A stretch of DNA of 14,233 nt from Candidatus Staskawiczbacteria bacterium (GCA_943354455.1 CALRCB010000010.1:1-14233); one strand, 5' to 3'; shown: positions 6,071 through 14,048, counted from the first letter of the stretch. Numbers and translations: made by a program. Notes: a model not told the origin generated them from the sequence alone.

Positions 6071-8242
6071 CTACTCAAAATGGACTCGCTGCTTAAACTT
6101 TTTTAAACTATCTACTAATAGTGGATAGTTTTTTAATTCCGGGTCTTTTTCTAATAACTCTTTGGCTGATTGGCGGGTTTTTTCTACCAAAAAGATATTT
6201 AACATTCCTTCCATAGCCACGTCGGGGATTCCTGATTGTACAGCTCCATATAATTGTCCCGGTCCCCGGATTTCTAAATCTTTTTGAGCTAATTCAAACC
6301 CGTTGTCACAATCAATCATCGCCTTTAAGCGTTTTCTGTTTAATTGATCTGGATTAGTGGTAAATAAAAAGCAATAACTTTGCATGTCGCTTCTGCCCAC
6401 CCGTCCGCGAAATTGATGTAATTGGGCTAACCCAAAGCGTTCCGCGCCCTCAATCATCATTACGGTGGCTCGGGGCACATCAACCCCCACTTCCACCACG
6501 GAAGTAGAAACTAAAATATCAATTTCACCTTTTTTAAAATCTAACATTACTCGTTGTTTTTCTTCGGTTTTCATTTTTCCATGCAACATGGTGATGCGCA
6601 AATCAGGGAAAATTTCTTTTGATAGTTTTTCGTATTCTTGTTTTACAGTTTTAATTTCGATTTGACCTAAAACTCCCTGAGTATAGTTTGTTGGAGCAAA
6701 ACTTCCAGTAATGGGTAGGGAAGCATTTTCATTCTCATCTTCGCCAATTTTTGGGCAAATTACAAAAACTCCACGGCCTTCTTTTACTTCTTTATGGATA
6801 AAATCATAGGCGGTTTTTCGTTCGCCCGGTTCCACAATCACCGTTTTTATTTTCTTTCTATCTTTGGGCATTTCTTTTATTAGTGACAAATCTAGGTCGC
6901 CATACACGGTTAATGCTAGCGTTCTTGGAATCGGCGTGGCGGTCATACTTAATAAATGGGGGATTAGCGTTTTGCCTTTGGTTAGTTGCGCCCGTTGACT
7001 GACACCAAAGCGGTGCTGTTCGTCTAGCACAATTAGTGCCAATTTTGAAAATATTACTCCTTTTGAAATAAGGGCGTGGGTGCCGATTAAAATGTTAATT
7101 TGTCCAAATTCCAGTTCCAGTAATAATTCTTTCTTTTTTACCTGCGAAACTTTGCCATCTTTGTATATTTCACTTTCTTTGCCGGTTAAATACCCAACTG
7201 TCACGTTAAACTTCTCCAGCATTTTGCAAATGCCTTTAAAGTGCTGGCTGGCTAAAATTTCGGTTGGCGCCATAAATGCCACTTGGTAGCCTCCTCCAGC
7301 TGGACCGGAATTTACCGCAGAAAGTGCGGCCATGGTGGCCACCACGGTTTTACCGCTCCCCACATCGCCCTCCAATAGCCGGCTCATGGGCGTCGGTTTT
7401 CCTAAATCTGTTAAAATTACAAAGGCGCACTGGCGCTGCGAATCAGTTAACTGAAAGGGGAGGGATTCGGTAAATTTTTTCATCAATTCGGTATCCATTT
7501 TGCAAACCGGAGCGGTTTTTTGCAGCAATTTTGCCCTCTGGCGCAAAATATTGAGCTGCAGTAAAAATAAATTTTCAAAACTAAAGCGGGCCTTGGCCGC
7601 ATCAATTGATTCAAATGATTCGGGAAAATGAATTTGCCAGATGGCTTCTTTAATGGGCAAGAATTTGTGCTTTTTAACAATTTCTTCAGGCAACATATCC
7701 GGCATTTTATCAAAAAAATATTCCAGCAGTGGTTTTATAATATACCGCAGCCATTTTGAGGTCAGGCCCTTGGTTTCAGAGTAAACCGGAATAATCCGGC
7801 CCGTGTGGGTCAAATCATCATTGTCAGAAATTTCGCTGATTTTTTCAAACACGGGGCTGGCCAAATACACTCCATTTTTGCTTAGGGTAACTTTGCCGGC
7901 AAGGCATACAAAATCGTCTTCTCTTAAAGATTTGGTTAAAAATGGCTGGTTAAACCATAGTACTTTTAAGCTTCCGGTTTCATCTTCTACTTCGGCTTCA
8001 ATAATCGTCATCCACTTTTTAAAAGTTTGAGTACTTTCAATCTGCGTAATTCTGCCCTGTACGCAAACCGTTTCACCCACTTTTGCTTGGTTAATAGGAA
8101 TGATATTAGAAAAATCTTCATAGCGGGCGGGGAAGTAATACAACAAATCCCGGACGGTTTCAATTCCCAGTTTTTTTAACTTTTTGTGATATGCCGAGCC
8201 AATGTTGGGCACTTCTTCAATAGTGGTTTCAAGAGTTATCAT
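6071..8242 (-). CDS. recG: ATP-dependent DNA helicase RecG
   Basis: Branch-migration helicase that regresses stalled forks and processes Holliday junctions. Order of domains: an N-terminal helix-hairpin-like segment (VPNIGSAYHKKLKKLGI, 11-27), the OB-fold wedge (about 50-135), and helicase domain 1 with Walker A GDVGSGKT (292-299), DEQH (407-410) and TATPIPRT (434-441). Helicase domain 2 carries STSVVEVGVDVP (579-590) and QFRGRVGR (610-617). The C-terminal RecG tail has GFELAQKDLEIRGPGQLYG. At 723 residues it is slightly longer than usual. Extra residues sit at about 311-318 (NSGPAGGG) and 503-530, between motifs, so activity should be intact. It converges with the glycosyltransferase (16-bp gap) and has its own likely promoter, which would produce a nearly leaderless message. 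Confidence 0.97.
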   Translation of the reverse strand: MITLETTIEEVPNIGSAYHKKLKKLGIETVRDLLYYFPARYEDFSNIIPINQAKVGETVCVQGRITQIESTQTFKKWMTIIEAEVEDETGSLKVLWFNQPFLTKSLREDDFVCLAGKVTLSKNGVYLASPVFEKISEISDNDDLTHTGRIIPVYSETKGLTSKWLRYIIKPLLEYFFDKMPDMLPEEIVKKHKFLPIKEAIWQIHFPESFESIDAAKARFSFENLFLLQLNILRQRAKLLQKTAPVCKMDTELMKKFTESLPFQLTDSQRQCAFVILTDLGKPTPMSRLLEGDVGSGKTVVATMAALSAVNSGPAGGGYQVAFMAPTEILASQHFKGICKMLEKFNVTVGYLTGKESEIYKDGKVSQVKKKELLLELEFGQINILIGTHALISKGVIFSKLALIVLDEQHRFGVSQRAQLTKGKTLIPHLLSMTATPIPRTLALTVYGDLDLSLIKEMPKDRKKIKTVIVEPGERKTAYDFIHKEVKEGRGVFVICPKIGEDENENASLPITGSFAPTNYTQGVLGQIEIKTVKQEYEKLSKEIFPDLRITMLHGKMKTEEKQRVMLDFKKGEIDILVSTSVVEVGVDVPRATVMMIEGAERFGLAQLHQFRGRVGRSDMQSYCFLFTTNPDQLNRKRLKAMIDCDNGFELAQKDLEIRGPGQLYGAVQSGIPDVAMEGMLNIFLVEKTRQSAKELLEKDPELKNYPLLVDSLKKFKQRVHFE
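6105..6134 (+). terminator. Candidate intrinsic terminator for the glycosyltransferase transcript
   Basis: AAACTATCTAC (6105-6115), loop TAATA, GTGGATAGTTT (6121-6131): an 11-bp stem with one G-U pair, running into a T-run to 6134. It sits 50 nt past the glycosyltransferase stop, inside the 3' coding end of convergent recG. The stem is AT-rich, so strength is uncertain. Confidence 0.45.
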
Positions 8243-8248
8243 GCATAT

Positions 8249-8277
8249 ATCTTAGCAAATGGTAATTATTTAAACAA
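8249..8277 (-). promoter_or_regulatory. Candidate recG promoter
   Basis: On the minus strand, TTGTTT (8272-8277), a 17-bp spacer and TAAGAT (8249-8254). The -10 lies only 6 bp from the recG ATG, so transcription would begin at or next to the start codon. Confidence 0.4.
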
Positions 8278-8278
8278 T

Positions 8279-8304
8279 AAAAAAGGGCTATCTGTTAAAT
8301 AGCC
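8279..8304 (-). terminator. Intrinsic terminator after the 65-residue membrane gene
   Basis: On the minus strand, GGCTAT (8299-8304), loop TTAACAG, ATAGCC (8286-8291), then C and a run of six T. It lies 27 nt past the stop of the small gene and separates it from recG. Confidence 0.6.
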
Positions 8305-8330
8305 TATGGGTTTGCCGATTTTTCGAAATC

Positions 8331-8528
8331 TTATCTTTTATTCTTTTGCATTTGCATGAGTCGGGCGATTGCCTTTTGAGAGAGTTTTACTCGCCACATA
8401 AAAATGATCCCTGTCAAAAGAATGGCGGTGGGGACAATGATCCACCACGACACGTTGGGAGATAAAATGATTAACCAAAGTACTCCGATCGTCATCAGCA
8501 ACCCCGCCAGTCTCTCGATATCCTTCAT
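8331..8528 (-). CDS. Small two-helix membrane protein, function unknown
   Basis: A 65-residue protein starting MKDIERLAGLL. Two hydrophobic helices (about 8-23 and 27-46) flank a short SPNVSWW turn. A basic tail (KLSQKAIARLMQMQKNKR) follows and probably faces the cytosol. The start is fixed by GAGGGAG (8535-8541 on the minus strand), six nt before the ATG; the frame opens further upstream to 8603 but that part would be 5' leader. It has its own consensus-like promoter and terminator, so it is a monocistronic unit. It is richer in ATC, CTC and GTC codons than its neighbours and is the only gene here with a clear Shine-Dalgarno. I do not recognise a family; a phage-shock-like or superinfection-type small membrane protein is conceivable but unsupported. 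Confidence 0.72.
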   Translation of the reverse strand: MKDIERLAGLLMTIGVLWLIILSPNVSWWIIVPTAILLTGIIFMWRVKLSQKAIARLMQMQKNKR

Positions 8529-8593
8529 GGCAAACTCCCTCAAATGTAGTTTATTTTTTTTGCAACGCACGAGAAGAAAAATAGACTGCTTTG

Positions 8594-8622
8594 ATTGTAT
8601 CATTTAACATAATATGTGTCAA
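8594..8622 (-). promoter_or_regulatory. Strong sigma70-type promoter for the 65-residue membrane gene
   Basis: On the minus strand, TTGACA (8617-8622), a 17-bp spacer and TACAAT (8594-8599). The -35 is perfect and the -10 has one mismatch. The predicted start near 8587 gives a leader of about 59 nt carrying the Shine-Dalgarno. Confidence 0.8.
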
Positions 8623-8624
8623 AT

Positions 8625-8659
8625 AAAAAAGCCGGATGCATATCACATCCGGCTTTTTT
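8625..8659. terminator. Bidirectional intrinsic terminator after nrdB
   Basis: AAAAAAGCCGGATG (8625-8638), a 7-nt loop CATATCA, and CATCCGGCTTTTTT (8646-8659): a perfect 14-bp inverted repeat with A/T tracts on both sides. It lies 6 nt beyond the nrdB stop and ends the nrdAB transcript. Its other edge is 2 bp from the -35 of the small membrane gene. Confidence 0.92.
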
Positions 8660-8665
8660 AAATAA

Positions 8666-9661
8666 TTATACGTTTGTTTTTTGAGTATGCCCCGAATCTA
8701 CCTCATACTTGGTGTTTTGCTGTTCAAAGAAGTTTACCAATTCCAATACATCGGTTGCCGTGCTCATCCATTTGGCCGGATTTGAAACGTTATATTCTTT
8801 TGGCAAGCCCAATTCTGTCAGCCGGCGGTCGGCAACATACTGCACATATTGGTTTACATAGTCGGCGTTCAGTCCCAAAATTCCGTTAGGGAACAAATCT
8901 TTATTATAAGCGTTTTCAATGTTTACGCCTTCCACAATAATGCTTTTAATTTCGTTGGCAAATTCTTCGGTCAACAGTTCGCTATTCTCTTCTAAAACGG
9001 TTTGAATTAACTGAATGCCAAATTTTAGGTGCAATGATTCGTCTCGCAACACCCAATCAATCATACTTCCAAAATTTCGCAACTGGTTGCGCTGGCGAAA
9101 TGACAAAGCCACCATAAAACCTGAATAAAACCAAGTGCCCTCCATCACAATATTCGTTGCCACCAAATTTCTAATAAAATCTTTCTTGCCTTCCGGAGTT
9201 TCAATATCCAACTTAACTTCGGTCATTCGTTTTAAATATTTCATTACGTAGTTTTCCTTGGCCTGCATAGAAGGAGTTTCTAAGTGCACTTGGAATATTT
9301 TTTCACGGTCAAAAGGGAAGGTTTCCAGCACATATTCAAAAGCCACGCAGTGGTTGGCCTCTTCCCACATTTGTTTAGCTAAATATAAATGGCATTCGGG
9401 AGATTTTAAATAAGGGTACACGCCAAGCGCCAACACTCGGTTAACAATTAATTCGGCAGGGTTGAAAAAAGCCATGGTAAACTTTACCGCGTGCCTTTCG
9501 TCTTCAGTCATTTTGTTCCAGTCTTCTAGATCTTCTTTTAAAGCGATTTCGTGGGGAAACCAAGTGTTTCGCACGGCTTGATTGTACAGGTCATACGCCC
9601 ACTGATAGTGCATTGGGCGAAGGTTCATATCCTCTGGTGATGCTTTTCCAAGTATTGGCAT
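8666..9661 (-). CDS. nrdB: Ribonucleotide reductase small subunit, tyrosine-less (class Ic-like)
   Basis: Provides the oxidising cofactor that starts radical chemistry in NrdA, for dNTP synthesis. Metal ligands by alignment to E. coli R2 are E70 (usual Asp84 position), E101 and H104 in EEANH, E174, and E208 and H211 in RDESLH. The residue four after the first His, where the radical Tyr122 sits, is F108. With Glu instead of Asp at the first ligand, this is the pattern of the Chlamydia-type class Ic R2, which uses a Mn/Fe centre with no protein radical. The electron-path residues W34, D207 and C-terminal Y319 are present. At 331 residues the length is normal. It starts 44 bp after nrdA across an AT-rich tandem repeat and is followed by a strong terminator. 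Metal identity is inferred from family precedent. Confidence 0.95.
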   Translation of the reverse strand: MPILGKASPEDMNLRPMHYQWAYDLYNQAVRNTWFPHEIALKEDLEDWNKMTEDERHAVKFTMAFFNPAELIVNRVLALGVYPYLKSPECHLYLAKQMWEEANHCVAFEYVLETFPFDREKIFQVHLETPSMQAKENYVMKYLKRMTEVKLDIETPEGKKDFIRNLVATNIVMEGTWFYSGFMVALSFRQRNQLRNFGSMIDWVLRDESLHLKFGIQLIQTVLEENSELLTEEFANEIKSIIVEGVNIENAYNKDLFPNGILGLNADYVNQYVQYVADRRLTELGLPKEYNVSNPAKWMSTATDVLELVNFFEQQNTKYEVDSGHTQKTNV

Positions 9662-9670
9662 AGTATTTCT

Positions 9671-9698
9671 TTTATTTATTTTTATTTATTTTTATTTA
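9671..9698. repeat. Short tandem repeat between nrdA and nrdB
   Basis: TTTATTTATT occurs twice in a row, then TTTATTTA: 2.8 perfect copies of a 10-nt unit filling most of the 44-bp gap. On the nrdB mRNA strand it is a G- and C-free (A/U-only) leader with no Shine-Dalgarno. Confidence 0.8.
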
Positions 9699-9705
9699 CA
9701 ATACA

Positions 9706-12402
9706 TTACTGGCAGCCGTCGCAGAGATTATTTTCTGCTGGGTCGGTGGGCATGTGAACTTTATACACCTTACCATCAATAATTTTTTCTTGGAAGTGTT
9801 TTTCTGAAGAAGTTTTGGTGAAAGAAATTGGCTCCACGTTTGGCAACTGTGTTTGCACTTTGGCGAAAATTTGGTGCGAAACGGTTTCGGTTGGAATTAC
9901 CAAGGGTTTTACATCCATAATTTGCTCCTGTTCTTTTTCAATAACTTCCTCTCTAACCGGTTCAATAACAATATTTTCAACCACACTTACTGGCTCCACG
10001 TTGATGGTTGCGGACTCTGCATTTTTAAACACACTGGCAAACCCTGTTTTACCTAATTTAGCTGATTTATTAACGCTCACCGTGCTTTGTTCAGCGCCGT
10101 GGCGGGGCTTCATATGTAAATAGTAAGTTGATTTTAACCCTTTTTTCCAAGCAGTAAAGTAAATGTCCATGGTTTTATCAATGTCGCGGTCATCCAAATA
10201 CATATTCCGGCTTAATGCCTGGTCAACCCATTTTTGGGCCCGGGCGGCTACTTCCACAAAGGCGTAAGGTGAAACAGAAAATGAAGTTTTATAAATTTCG
10301 CGAATGTGTGGCGGAATTTCTTCAATGCTGGAAATGTCTCCCTGTAATTCAATAATTTTATCTTTTACCATGCCCCACAAATTCAAATTTTTCAATTCGG
10401 TAACCAAATTATGGTTAATATCCAAATATTTTCCAGAAATTTTGTTGCGTGAAAATATTTGCGCAAAGCGCGGGTCAATGCCCGGAGTGGTTCCAGCCAC
10501 CAAACCAATGTTGGCATTTGGCGCCACAGCCATTAGGGTAGCATTTCTCATTCCACTTTTTACTTTAACTCGTAGTGCTCCCCAATCAAGCCAGTTTTGT
10601 TTTGATTTTTTATCAACATCAATTATCATACCACGTTCATTCTCTAATTTTTCCATGGTATCAACTGGCACTTTTCCTTTTGACCATTCTGATCCAGCAA
10701 AATTTTTATAGCTTCCCCGCTCTACTGCTAAATTTGCAGATTCATCGATGGCCATATAACTGATAAATTCAAAAATTTTATCAGTAAAATCATAAGAGTG
10801 AGGTGAGTCATACGGAATGCCAAGTTGTTCAATGGCATCGGAAAAACCCATCACTCCCAAGCCAATGGCGCGGTTTTCAGAATCAGATTTTACGGCTTCG
10901 GGGATTGGCAACACATTAATATCAATTAAGTTATCCAATTGGCGGATGGCGGTGCGGGTAGTTTCTTCCAATTTTTGCCAGTCGATTTGTTTTTTCTTTA
11001 AGTGTCCAGCAATGTTAATAGAAGCCAAGTTGCACACAGCAACATTCTTTCTGTCTTGAGGTAAACAAATTTCAGTGCATAAGTTGGACATGTGAATGGT
11101 GCCGGTATTGTTGTTTAGCGCGCGCAAGTTAATTGGATCTTTAAATACCAACCATGGGTGACTGGTGGTTTGCAATGCTACTAAAATAGCCCGGTATTGT
11201 TCGGTAGCCGGCACCTTTTTCCACATTTTTAATTTTCCTTCTTCGGCCATTTGAACGTATTGGGCATACCTTGCAGAAAAAGCTTTTCCATATAATTCAT
11301 TTAAATCAGGAGTTTCTTTAGGGTCAAACATGTACCAGTCGGTTTTGGCTTCCACCCGTTTCATAAATTCATCGGAAAGATAGGCGGCCGTGTCGGCTGT
11401 CCGCATTCTTAGATAATCATCTCCGGCGTTGTGTTTCCATTCAATAAAATCAGGAAAATCCAAGTGCCAGTTTTCCATGTAAAAACACAAAGCGCCCTTT
11501 TTCTTTCCGCCCCGTTGAATGGCCCGTATAGCGGTGTCAATAATTTTGGCAAATGGAGTTGGGCCCGAAGAAGTAGTATTGTTGCTGGAAAGGGGAGACC
11601 CGGTGGCTCGCAGTTTAGTAATAGAAGCGCCCAAACCGCCAGAAGCTTTGCTTAAAAGCATCACATCGGAAACTGATTTTGAAATATGTCCCATGTCATC
11701 GTGGATTTCCAATAAAAAACAGTTTGAAAGGGCGGGATTTGGCGTACCGGCGTTAATATTGGTTGAACCACCGGCGATATATTCGTGCTGGGACATTTTT
11801 TCGTAAAATTTTATCGCCCATTCGGTGGGGTCCTTTTCATTATAAGCATTTCCCATGGCTACGCGCATAAATAAATATTGCGGGGTTTCAAATGCCTGTT
11901 GGTTTTTATCTTTAACTGAATATCGGTGCAATAAGCCTGATAATCCGGAATAAATAAATATTTCGTCGCGTGAAATGTCTAAAACACTGGATAATTTTTC
12001 CAGGTCAAAGTTTTTTTCCATTCTCTCATCTAAAATTTTTCCGGCAACACCTTGTTTTATATAACTTGGAAAATGTTCTTTGTGGACTTTTTTTAGTATT
12101 TCAGGGCTTTGGTCATAATCCCCCAGAACGCTTTTGTAAACGGTTTTTAATAAAAGGCGAGTAGCAATTTTGTCGTAATCAATATCTTCTTTAATGTTTT
12201 GCACTGCGGCGCTTATAGTTGCTTCGTCTAATTCTTCTTCAGTAATTCCATCATACAAAGTAACTTTCGTGTCGGTGGCAACTTGAGTAACTTTAGAGAT
12301 AGGATCCATCATTCCAAATGCGGCCCTTTCAATTGAGCGATTAATTCGGTCTGCATTGAATAATTCTTTTGTCCCATCTCTTTTTGTTACTTTTAGTTCC
12401 AT
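9706..12402 (-). CDS. nrdA: Ribonucleotide reductase large subunit, class I
   Basis: Catalytic subunit that reduces ribonucleoside diphosphates. An ATP-cone regulatory domain occupies about residues 1-90 (KVTKRDG at 4-10, ADRINRSIERA at 17-27). The ten-stranded barrel follows, with the redox cysteines C228 (SNC) and C457 (VAVCNLASINI). The radical site is N440, C442, E444 (SNLCTEI). APNANIGLVAGTTPGIDP lies at 627-644 and the Tyr pair Y760-Y761 (TYYLH) completes the radical path from NrdB. The C-terminal thiol pair is CxxC (C894, C897) at the very end. A linker of about 120 residues (about 768-888), rich in Glu/Val/Pro with repeated VEPV/IEPV-like words, joins the core to this tail and helps explain the length of 898. 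The start is the only reasonable ATG; no Shine-Dalgarno. It is transcribed ahead of nrdB, from the promoter at 12453-12481. Confidence 0.97.
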   Translation of the reverse strand: MELKVTKRDGTKELFNADRINRSIERAAFGMMDPISKVTQVATDTKVTLYDGITEEELDEATISAAVQNIKEDIDYDKIATRLLLKTVYKSVLGDYDQSPEILKKVHKEHFPSYIKQGVAGKILDERMEKNFDLEKLSSVLDISRDEIFIYSGLSGLLHRYSVKDKNQQAFETPQYLFMRVAMGNAYNEKDPTEWAIKFYEKMSQHEYIAGGSTNINAGTPNPALSNCFLLEIHDDMGHISKSVSDVMLLSKASGGLGASITKLRATGSPLSSNNTTSSGPTPFAKIIDTAIRAIQRGGKKKGALCFYMENWHLDFPDFIEWKHNAGDDYLRMRTADTAAYLSDEFMKRVEAKTDWYMFDPKETPDLNELYGKAFSARYAQYVQMAEEGKLKMWKKVPATEQYRAILVALQTTSHPWLVFKDPINLRALNNNTGTIHMSNLCTEICLPQDRKNVAVCNLASINIAGHLKKKQIDWQKLEETTRTAIRQLDNLIDINVLPIPEAVKSDSENRAIGLGVMGFSDAIEQLGIPYDSPHSYDFTDKIFEFISYMAIDESANLAVERGSYKNFAGSEWSKGKVPVDTMEKLENERGMIIDVDKKSKQNWLDWGALRVKVKSGMRNATLMAVAPNANIGLVAGTTPGIDPRFAQIFSRNKISGKYLDINHNLVTELKNLNLWGMVKDKIIELQGDISSIEEIPPHIREIYKTSFSVSPYAFVEVAARAQKWVDQALSRNMYLDDRDIDKTMDIYFTAWKKGLKSTYYLHMKPRHGAEQSTVSVNKSAKLGKTGFASVFKNAESATINVEPVSVVENIVIEPVREEVIEKEQEQIMDVKPLVIPTETVSHQIFAKVQTQLPNVEPISFTKTSSEKHFQEKIIDGKVYKVHMPTDPAENNLCDGCQ

Positions 12403-12452
12403 GTTTTTAATATTTTATATGATTTTTTTATTTTATTTATAAGGTAATTTGT

Positions 12453-12481
12453 ATTTTACACCCACCAGTTTTTAAAAGCAA
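12453..12481 (-). promoter_or_regulatory. Candidate nrdAB promoter
   Basis: On the minus strand, TTGCTT (12476-12481), a 17-bp spacer and TAAAAT (12453-12458), giving a start near 12446 and an AT-rich leader of about 44 nt. No NrdR-box pair is recognisable in the 212-bp gap between nrdA and the transporter gene. Confidence 0.5.
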
Positions 12482-12512
12482 ACACGCGTTTTTAGCTCGA
12501 AAACTTATAACC

Positions 12513-12548
12513 TGTGAATAACTTTTATTTTTACAAAAATGTGGGTAA
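12513..12548 (-). promoter_or_regulatory. DnaA-box-like pair upstream of nrdA
   Basis: On the minus strand, TTATTCACA (12513-12521) fits the DnaA consensus TTATNCACA exactly, and TTACCCACA (12540-12548) differs by one base. Both point the same way, centres 27 bp apart, just upstream of the putative nrdAB promoter. A weaker TTTTACACC lies at 12454-12462 on the plus strand, over the -10. They may couple nrd expression to replication initiation. Confidence 0.4.
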
Positions 12549-12553
12549 ATAAA

Positions 12554-12583
12554 AAAAACTTGGAGAAAAAGCTACAAGTTTTT
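12554..12583 (-). terminator. Intrinsic terminator after the Nramp-like transporter
   Basis: AAAAACTTG (12554-12562) pairs with CAAGTTTTT (12575-12583). A further two-pair step and a six-base A-rich loop lie inside. Read on the minus strand it continues into more T residues, 31 nt past the transporter stop. Flanking A/T tracts could let it act in both directions. Confidence 0.6.
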
Positions 12584-12614
12584 AGTGATTTTTTATGAAG
12601 CGGAAAAGTGTTTT

Positions 12615-14030
12615 TCAGCCCAGGGCACGCAAAAGATAGTGATTGGCGATGATAATGGTGGCTGAAATATAAAATAGTGAAGCAATAATCATCATCATAT
12701 TGGTAAATATGCCGGGGCGCAAGGGCTTTGGCAATTTGAAATTATTTAAATAAAGAAGAACCGGTGTGTAGACGGCCATCACTACTCCGCCCAAAACCGC
12801 ACTAATAGTAAGCAAAGCCAGGGGCTGCTTTAAGGGCAGAAAAAACATGCTGGTCAAAACAATAACCACCACCAGCCCATAATACAGCTGGCTTATGGAT
12901 ATGTTTTCTATTTTGCCAAGGTACTTTTTAAACGGCCCGGTATGGGAATTTACGTACAAAATATCGGCCACAATTCTAGCAAAAGCATCAATAATGGTCC
13001 ACATGACCGAAAATAGCATCAAGGCCGACATTATCAAAAAGGAATTGAAGCCAAACATTCCCCAATGTTCTCCGAAAATATGGGCTTGGGCAATGGCCAC
13101 ATTCAACCCTTCCGGCAAAATGCCTTTGGGTGTTAATACGGCGTAGGCGTTTAGACTTAATAGTACCAAGGTTATCAATCCTAATAGCCAAAATATAATT
13201 CCTTGGTCCAATCGGATAAACCTCATCCACTCTTTCCAGTGAGCCATACTTTTTTGGTCGGGCTGAAAGGTATAGCCTTTGAAAGAAACTGATTCGGTTT
13301 TTCCGGTAATAGGATTGATAACTCTGCCAACGTATTTGCCCATGCCCGCTTGCTTATCCCGGTACCACAGTGAAATGCATAAATTCAAAAGCCCGCCGGC
13401 TCCGGCAAAAACAATGGCTCCGATTAATATGGATATATCGATTCCATCCGGCAGATAGCCAAAACTAAAGACACCAGCAATTCCTTCTTTAATAGTATCC
13501 CAAGAAAGAGTTAAAAAGCTGTTGATCAAAAGTAATCCGCAAAAAATCGGAACAGTAAATTTAAGAGATCTTTCTAATAGAGTGTAAGCTACCTTGCCGG
13601 TAAAGGTTAAAACTAATACCAACAAAAGACTGGCCACTGCCCATAGCAAGTGATCTCCAAACCCTAATAGTTCTTTTAAAATGGTGCCAATGGTACTTGC
13701 CCAGCCTGGCCAAATGTAAAGCAGTACTGCGGATAAAAGCCAAAATGGAGCGAACCATTTAAATATCCTTGAAGAAGAAGTAAAAAAACTTTCTCCGGTG
13801 GCCAGGGCGTGACGGGCCACTTCTTGGTTGATAAAATATTGGAAGGTGATGCCGATAAGCGCCATCCATAACAGTTGCGGGCCGTATTTGGTAATTAAGT
13901 GAGGCCAAAGAATCAGTTCACCGGTTCCAATTGCCAGTCCCATTACCACTATTCCAACGCCCAAGGCTTTTGACCAGTGGGGTGCTTTATGCAATTCCTT
14001 AATTTCTAATTTTGGATAAGAATTTTCCAT
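12615..14030 (-). CDS. Nramp-related membrane transporter, divergent ion site
   Basis: A 471-residue polytopic inner-membrane protein with about eleven hydrophobic helices and an LeuT-like Nramp layout. TM1 carries GLAIGTGELILWPH (31-44), TM2 ends near NQEVARHALATGESF (68-82), and TM6 has GAIVFAGAGGLLNLCISLWYRDK (204-226). A hydrophilic loop of about 45 residues (225-270) includes WYRDKQAGMGKY. Canonical Nramp proteins bind divalent metal through DPGN in TM1 and MPH in TM6. Here these are AIGTGE and AGAGG, so the metal site is not conserved and the substrate is uncertain; magnesium, another cation or a small organic solute are possible. It ends with TGA, followed by a terminator. Divergent Nramp-like proteins with a TGE word in TM1 are known to me in several phyla, annotated only as family members. 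Confidence 0.75.
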   Translation of the reverse strand: MENSYPKLEIKELHKAPHWSKALGVGIVVMGLAIGTGELILWPHLITKYGPQLLWMALIGITFQYFINQEVARHALATGESFFTSSSRIFKWFAPFWLLSAVLLYIWPGWASTIGTILKELLGFGDHLLWAVASLLLVLVLTFTGKVAYTLLERSLKFTVPIFCGLLLINSFLTLSWDTIKEGIAGVFSFGYLPDGIDISILIGAIVFAGAGGLLNLCISLWYRDKQAGMGKYVGRVINPITGKTESVSFKGYTFQPDQKSMAHWKEWMRFIRLDQGIIFWLLGLITLVLLSLNAYAVLTPKGILPEGLNVAIAQAHIFGEHWGMFGFNSFLIMSALMLFSVMWTIIDAFARIVADILYVNSHTGPFKKYLGKIENISISQLYYGLVVVIVLTSMFFLPLKQPLALLTISAVLGGVVMAVYTPVLLYLNNFKLPKPLRPGIFTNMMMIIASLFYISATIIIANHYLLRALG

Positions 14031-14048
14031 AATATACGTGGTGTATTT

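Noticed and set aside
8529..8603. Longer 90-residue version of the small membrane protein
   Set aside because: The extra 25 codons lie between the promoter and a strong Shine-Dalgarno placed for the internal ATG; the predicted transcript start is inside them.
12403..12614. Replication origin at the AT-rich gap with DnaA-box-like sites
   Set aside because: Only one exact and one near-match box, and no dnaA, dnaN or rpmH nearby; promoter control is simpler.
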